Source: GCA-002726655 sp046582185 | GTDB lineage: Bacteria > Pseudomonadota > Gammaproteobacteria > Pseudomonadales > Azotimanducaceae | Reading direction: 5' to 3' | Assembly: GCA_046582185.1 (NCBI GenBank) | Contig: JAYGEX010000025.1 | Span: 1 to 64,000 of the forward strand | DNA: 64,000 nt | Position numbers and translations under genes: made by a program | The notes under the pieces: model-generated | Seen by the model: the letters and a program-made list of their open reading frames with translations, nothing else | Databases searched by the model: none | Told to the model about the DNA's origin: nothing | Part shown: in pieces, positions 59,798 through 64,000 of the stretch | Position numbering within the stretch: the first letter of the stretch is position 1 | Layout of the letters: each line of letters begins with the position of its first letter

Positions 59798-62221
59798 CTA
59801 ATGAGCGCTAATTCTGTGGTTTTCGTCACTTTCTGACCCAGAATCAGAGTCTTTGCTGGCACTACCGGAAGATTCCATATTTTCTTCGAGCGGCTCTGGT
59901 TTTCTCTGTAGTGCCACATCCAGAACCTCATCAATCCACTTCACTGGCGTAATGATGAGAGCTCCCTTGATATTATCAGGAATCTCTTTCAAATCTCTCT
60001 TGTTTTCGTCGGGAATAAGCACTTGTCTTATGCCTCCCCGGTGGGCCGCCAGCAACTTCTCCTTTAAACCACCAATGGGTAGTACCTGACCGCGCAATGT
60101 TATTTCGCCAGTCATGGCAATATCTGCCTTTGCCGGAATGCCTGTGAGTACTGAGACGATCGCGGTACACAAAGCAATGCCCGCACTTGGACCATCTTTC
60201 GGCGTCGCTCCTTCGGGCATGTGAATATGTAAATCATAATTTTCATGAAAATCCTGGTTGATGCCAAGTACCTCTGCTCGACTTCGCACAACCGTCATTG
60301 CCGCCTGAATAGACTCCTGCATCACATCGCCAAGGGAACCTGTCTGGGAGTGCTTACCCTTGCCCTTAACTGCTACAGCTTCGATAGTGAGCAACTCACC
60401 TCCGACGCTGGTTACCGCAAGGCCAGTTACCTGCCCAATTTGGTCCTTTTCTTCAGCACGTCCGAAATTATATTTCTGGACGCCGGAATAATTTTCCAGG
60501 TGCTCGCTCATAACGGTGAACAGTTCTTCATATTTTTCATCCGTTAAGGCTCGCTCCTTCACAACCTTCCTGCATATTTTGGCGATCTCACGTTCAAGCC
60601 CTCGAACGCCAGCTTCCCTGGAATAGTATCTGATCAGGTCGGTAACCGCCTCATCAGAAATAGCCAGTTCACCTTTCTTGAGTCCATTATTCTTGAGTTG
60701 CTTGGGAACCAAATAGCGAGTGGCAATGTTGAGTTTCTCATCTTCCGTATAACCCGGAATACGAATTATCTCCATGCGGTCAAGTAATGCAGTTGGAATA
60801 TTCATGGAATTGGAGGTGCAAATAAACATGACCTCCGACAGATCGTAGTCCACTTCCATATAATGATCGTTAAATGAGTTGTTTTGCTCTGGATCGAGAA
60901 CTTCCAATAATGCAGATGCAGGATCACCCCGGTGGTCCTGCCCCATCTTGTCGATCTCATCCAATAGAAATAACGGATTCTTGACTCCGCTCTTGGATAG
61001 CTTCTGGATTATCTTTCCTGGCATGGATCCGATGTAAGTTCGACGGTGGCCACGAATCTCGGCCTCATCTCTAACACCACCAAGGGCCATACGTACAAAT
61101 TTTCGATTGGTCGCCCGCGCAATGGACTCGCCCAGCGATGTCTTGCCGACACCTGGCGGACCCACCAGACACAAGACAGGGCCTTTGATCTTCTTGACCC
61201 GCTTCTGAACCGCAAGATATTCGAGGATGCGATCCTTTACTTCTTCCAGGCCATAGTGATCAGCCTCGAGTACCTTTTCTGCCGCGTTGATATCGGTCCG
61301 TAAACGCGAGCGCTTCTTCCAGGGCGTATTCAACATCACGTCTATGTAACTTCGAACGACGGTCGCCTCGGCAGACATTGGAGACATCAATTTCAGCTTT
61401 GCGAGCTCAGCAGTAGTTTTATCCATTGCCTCTTTAGGCATGCCGGACTTGTCGAGCTTGTTTTGAATTTCTTCCAGCTCATTAGGCACGTCCTCTAACT
61501 CGCCCAGCTCCTTTTGGATCGCCTTCATCTGTTCATTCAGGTAATACTCGCGCTGGCTTTTCTCCATCTGCTTTTTAACCCGACCCCGAATTCTCTTTTC
61601 AACACTGAATAGATCAATCTCTGCTTCCAGCAAGGCCAACATGTGGTTGATGCGTTTGTTGACATCCACCATCTCCAGAATTTTTTGCTTTTCCTCCAGC
61701 TTGAGCCCCATCTGGGCAGCGATGGTATCTACCAGGCGGCTGGGTTCCTCTACGCTAGCCAGGGACGTCCTTACTTCTGGCGGCACTTTCTTGCTGAGTT
61801 GGACGTATTGGTCGAACGACGCCATCAGTGAGCGTACCAGTGCATCAGATTCGTTTGCGCCGATTTCCGGCTCGAGCACAAGACTGACATCGCCAACGAG
61901 GAAATCCTCGGTATCACGAATTGCCAATACCTCTGCCCGGTATCCGCCTTCGACCAGTATCTTTACAGTCTGATCTGGTAGCCTTATCAGCTGCAGTATT
62001 GTTGCGGTTGTACCAAATCGGTATAGATCTTCGACGCCAGGCGATTCATCGTCCGGATCTTGCTTGGCAACCAGCAACACCTGTTTGCTCTTGTCGTTTT
62101 TCTGGGCGAACTCCAGGGCACGGATTGACTTCTCAGTGCCGATAAACAGGGGCTGGACGCCATGAGGGTAGACGACCATATCCCTCAGGGTAACTATCGG
62201 CAAATCTTTCAGGGACGTCAT
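59798..62221 (-). CDS. lon: ATP-dependent protease Lon
   Basis: An 807-residue Lon protease, starting at the ATG 62221 with AGGAG six bases upstream (a longer frame to 62254 lacks a ribosome site). Domains: N-terminal substrate domain (about 1-200), coiled region, AAA+ module (Walker A GPPGVGKTSLGESIA, about 350; FLLDEIDKMG) and the protease domain with catalytic Ser in PKDGPSAGIA and Lys in GGLKEKLLAA. It degrades misfolded and regulatory proteins. The C-terminal tail is rich in Ser, Glu and Asp, longer than usual. Confidence 0.96.
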   Translation of the reverse strand: MTSLKDLPIVTLRDMVVYPHGVQPLFIGTEKSIRALEFAQKNDKSKQVLLVAKQDPDDESPGVEDLYRFGTTATILQLIRLPDQTVKILVEGGYRAEVLAIRDTEDFLVGDVSLVLEPEIGANESDALVRSLMASFDQYVQLSKKVPPEVRTSLASVEEPSRLVDTIAAQMGLKLEEKQKILEMVDVNKRINHMLALLEAEIDLFSVEKRIRGRVKKQMEKSQREYYLNEQMKAIQKELGELEDVPNELEEIQNKLDKSGMPKEAMDKTTAELAKLKLMSPMSAEATVVRSYIDVMLNTPWKKRSRLRTDINAAEKVLEADHYGLEEVKDRILEYLAVQKRVKKIKGPVLCLVGPPGVGKTSLGESIARATNRKFVRMALGGVRDEAEIRGHRRTYIGSMPGKIIQKLSKSGVKNPLFLLDEIDKMGQDHRGDPASALLEVLDPEQNNSFNDHYMEVDYDLSEVMFICTSNSMNIPTALLDRMEIIRIPGYTEDEKLNIATRYLVPKQLKNNGLKKGELAISDEAVTDLIRYYSREAGVRGLEREIAKICRKVVKERALTDEKYEELFTVMSEHLENYSGVQKYNFGRAEEKDQIGQVTGLAVTSVGGELLTIEAVAVKGKGKHSQTGSLGDVMQESIQAAMTVVRSRAEVLGINQDFHENYDLHIHMPEGATPKDGPSAGIALCTAIVSVLTGIPAKADIAMTGEITLRGQVLPIGGLKEKLLAAHRGGIRQVLIPDENKRDLKEIPDNIKGALIITPVKWIDEVLDVALQRKPEPLEENMESSGSASKDSDSGSESDENHRISAH

Positions 62222-62274
62222 ATGAACTCCTGAGTTCTTATCTATCGCTAACATTATCTATGATCATTTAATCA

Positions 62275-62305
62275 TAAACTGGTTTACATTAATTAACCCA
62301 GTTTA
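62275..62305. promoter_or_regulatory. Inverted repeat upstream of lon
   Basis: TAAACTGG (62275-62282) and CCAGTTTA (62298-62305) form an 8-bp inverted repeat about 55-85 bases before the lon start codon. It may be an operator in the lon promoter region. Unassigned. Confidence 0.4.
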
Positions 62306-62311
62306 TACGTG

Positions 62312-62337
62312 AAAAGGGGCCTTAATGGCCCCTTTTT
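62312..62337 (-). terminator. Rho-independent terminator after clpX
   Basis: AAAAGGGGCC-TTAAT-GGCCCCTTTTT forms a stem with A/T runs on both sides. On the minus strand it follows the clpX stop by about 100 bases and separates the clpPX transcript from lon. Confidence 0.9.
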
Positions 62338-62440
62338 GTTCTTAAAGTGTACTTTACTTGTAAATCAGCAGATTTACCAAGTCGCTCTGCCCTACTTCGC
62401 AGGCACCTGGATATTCCGTCAATACTCGCTCTGGCAACAC

Positions 62441-63718
62441 TTACTCCGGTAATACTTTCTTTTGATCCTGGCTTTCATAAATCAACAAGGGTTCAGAATC
62501 CCCATTAATTACATTTTCGTCGATGACAACTTTGCATACATCGTCTTCTGACGGAATTCTGTACATCACTTCCAGGAGAACAGACTCCAATATTGATCGT
62601 AGACCCCTTGCACCTGTTTTACGTTCCATTGCCTTCTGGGCGATGGCAGTTAATGCATCTTCTCTAAAATCAATTTCTACATCTTCCATCTCAAATAGCT
62701 TGGAATACTGCTTGGTATAAGCATTTTTAGGTTCAGTCAAGATACGAACCAGCGCATCTGCATCCAATTCATCCAGCGTCGCCAGAACAGGCAGTCGGCC
62801 CACAAACTCCGGGATCAGACCGTATCGAACCAGATCCTCTGGTGCGACCTGACGTAGGGTATCGCCCAGGTTCTTTTTAGTGGATTCAGTGTGAACGGTA
62901 GCACCAAAGCCAATGCCGCTCTTCGCGGATCGATCAAGGATGACCTTCTCCAATCCTGCGAATGCCCCACCGCAGATAAACAGGATATTTGTTGTATCAA
63001 CCTGCAGAAATTCCTGTTGAGGATGCTTGCGACCACCTTGTGGTGGCACTGACGCTATCGTGCCTTCAATCAGCTTGAGCAACGCCTGCTGAACGCCTTC
63101 GCCGCTTACATCGCGGGTTATAGACGGGTTTTCGCTCTTCCTGGAGATTTTGTCGATCTCATCGATATAGACAATACCCACCTGAGCCTTCTCTACATCA
63201 TAGTCACATTTTTGCAGCAACTTCTGAATGATATTTTCAACGTCTTCACCCACATAACCCGCTTCGGTAAGTGTGGTTGCATCGGCGATTGTGAATGGCA
63301 CATCCAACAGTCTGGCAAGTGTTTCAGCCAGCAGGGTTTTACCAACGCCAGTTGGCCCAATCAGCAGGATATTACTCTTTTGAAGCTCAACTTCGTCCTT
63401 CTTGCCCGAATAGTTCAGCCGTTTGTAGTGGTTGTACACTGCAACTGCGAGTACTTTCTTCGCCCACGTCTGACCAATGACATATTCATCGAGGATGTCA
63501 TTAATTTCGCTTGGCGTGGGCAGTTTCTTGGCACCAGTGTCTTCAGCACTTTCCTGAAGCTCTTCGCGAATGATGTCGTTACACAGCTCAACACACTCAT
63601 CGCAAACATATACGGAAGGACCGGCTATTAACTTACGAACTTCATGTTGGCTCTTGCCGCAGAAATTACAGTGGAGAAGCTTACCGTCTCCGTTATTGCC
63701 GTCATGTTCGTCGGACAT
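62441..63718 (-). CDS. clpX: ATP-dependent Clp protease ATP-binding subunit ClpX
   Basis: A 425-residue AAA+ unfoldase. An N-terminal zinc-binding domain (CNFCGKSQHEV and CDECVELCN, about 18-48) selects substrates and adaptors; Walker A is LIGPTGVGKTLLAETLA (about 118-134), Walker B VYIDEIDKI, and pore loop and IGF-type ClpP-contact loops follow (the contact loop IGFGATV is seen near 269). It unfolds proteins into ClpP. Length matches Escherichia coli ClpX (424). Directly downstream of clpP. Confidence 0.96.
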   Translation of the reverse strand: MSDEHDGNNGDGKLLHCNFCGKSQHEVRKLIAGPSVYVCDECVELCNDIIREELQESAEDTGAKKLPTPSEINDILDEYVIGQTWAKKVLAVAVYNHYKRLNYSGKKDEVELQKSNILLIGPTGVGKTLLAETLARLLDVPFTIADATTLTEAGYVGEDVENIIQKLLQKCDYDVEKAQVGIVYIDEIDKISRKSENPSITRDVSGEGVQQALLKLIEGTIASVPPQGGRKHPQQEFLQVDTTNILFICGGAFAGLEKVILDRSAKSGIGFGATVHTESTKKNLGDTLRQVAPEDLVRYGLIPEFVGRLPVLATLDELDADALVRILTEPKNAYTKQYSKLFEMEDVEIDFREDALTAIAQKAMERKTGARGLRSILESVLLEVMYRIPSEDDVCKVVIDENVINGDSEPLLIYESQDQKKVLPE

Positions 63719-63903
63719 ACCAACCCCTTAAATAACTAATTCTGTAGCCAGAATTCATCATATTGACTCTATACCAGCTCTTTACCAAATAGAGTGGATA
63801 TGATGGTTCGGCGACTTCGTTCAACAATAATATAATAAATCGTACCCAAAACAGAACAAAAAAACAGCCCTAAACATTCAAGCCGCTTATTATGCTGCCA
63901 CCC
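63719..63903. other. clpP-clpX intergenic region
   Basis: About 185 AT-rich bases, without a recognised terminator. A separate leftward clpX promoter may lie here, since the gap is larger than in a tight operon. Confidence 0.35.
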
Positions 63904-64000
63904 TTAAACAACCGCCGTTAATGTAGAAGACCTCGGTTCCTGAACCTTGTCTATCAGACCATAGGCCTGAGCCTCTTGGGCAGTCATAAAATTGTCCCGT
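63904..64000 (-). CDS. clpP: ATP-dependent Clp protease proteolytic subunit ClpP (3' end, partial)
   Basis: The last 31 codons of clpP run off the right edge: RDNFMTAQEAQAYGLIDKVQ and a short tail before the TAA (63906-63904). The RDxFM(S/T)AxEAxxYGLID block is diagnostic of the ClpP C-terminus, with the catalytic Asp lying upstream outside the window. Partner of ClpX. Confidence 0.9.
   Translation of the reverse strand, partial: RDNFMTAQEAQAYGLIDKVQEPRSSTLTAVV

Overview
The window is a chromosome segment from a gammaproteobacterium, most likely a marine or otherwise aquatic, still poorly characterised lineage. Evidence for this is the block ppiD-hupB-lon-clpX-clpP at the right end, the neighbourhood mltD / yafS-like methyltransferase / rnhA / dnaQ / nudC, cobalamin-dependent MetH, NfuA, DUF2956, DUF2970 and DUF1285 proteins, and many acyl-CoA catabolism genes. 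No tRNA, rRNA, CRISPR array or intact prophage was seen.

Layout. (1) 1-10.5 kb is an accessory region full of broken genes: transposase remnants at both ends, fragments of a short-chain dehydrogenase, a GFA-family enzyme, a serine hydrolase lacking its catalytic serine, a frameshifted PAS-GGDEF cyclase and the nonsense-interrupted tail of a hybrid histidine kinase. Apparently intact genes here are a CadD-like transporter, a luciferase-like oxidoreductase, a PAS/zinc protein, a GyrI-like protein and a YtcJ-like amidohydrolase. (2) 10.7-22.8 kb carries catabolic genes (two adjacent acyl-CoA dehydrogenases, an amidohydrolase, an EthD-like protein, SCP-x-type thiolase plus DUF35 partner, MFS transporter, FMN reductase, enoyl-CoA hydratase), interrupted by housekeeping genes (DUF2956, CvfB-like, DUF1285, phosphodiesterase). 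(3) 22.8-32.7 kb holds a CDF transporter, a decayed ECF sigma/DUF3379 operon, glyA, a flavin monooxygenase with an ACT-domain partner, and an operon of enoyl-CoA hydratase, methyltransferase and a 72-residue SelW-like selenoprotein whose in-frame UGA lies in a CxxU motif. The opposing amidohydrolase is broken by an ochre codon, and a degenerate Doc toxin follows. (4) 32.7-42.9 kb is a mostly leftward set (nhaA, AlkD-like, PLP dehydratase, formyltransferase, glnS, TauE/SafE permease, a secreted propeller-like protein, nfuA), with rightward aroG (DAHP synthase) behind an apparent transcription attenuator. (5) 43-64 kb is core genome: metH, DUF2970, MFS, Kef-type antiporter, acuI/yhdH, sohB, SCP2 protein, nudC, dnaQ, rnhA, methyltransferase, mltD, ppiD, hupB, lon, clpX and the 3' end of clpP.

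How the genes fit together. The acyl-CoA dehydrogenases, hydratases, thiolase/DUF35 pair, flavin enzymes and amidohydrolases suggest breakdown of a bulky carboxylic acid (sterol-like, terpenoid or aromatic) through CoA thioesters; the substrate cannot be read from sequence. The right end is the ATP-dependent protease and envelope-quality-control block (ClpXP, Lon, PpiD) with HU. The most interesting points are the selenoprotein with a matching bacterial SECIS-like hairpin, the aromatic-rich leader and mutually exclusive hairpins before aroG, and the number of genes caught in early decay (single stop codons or single-base slips), which suggests recent relaxation of selection, or assembly error at some sites.
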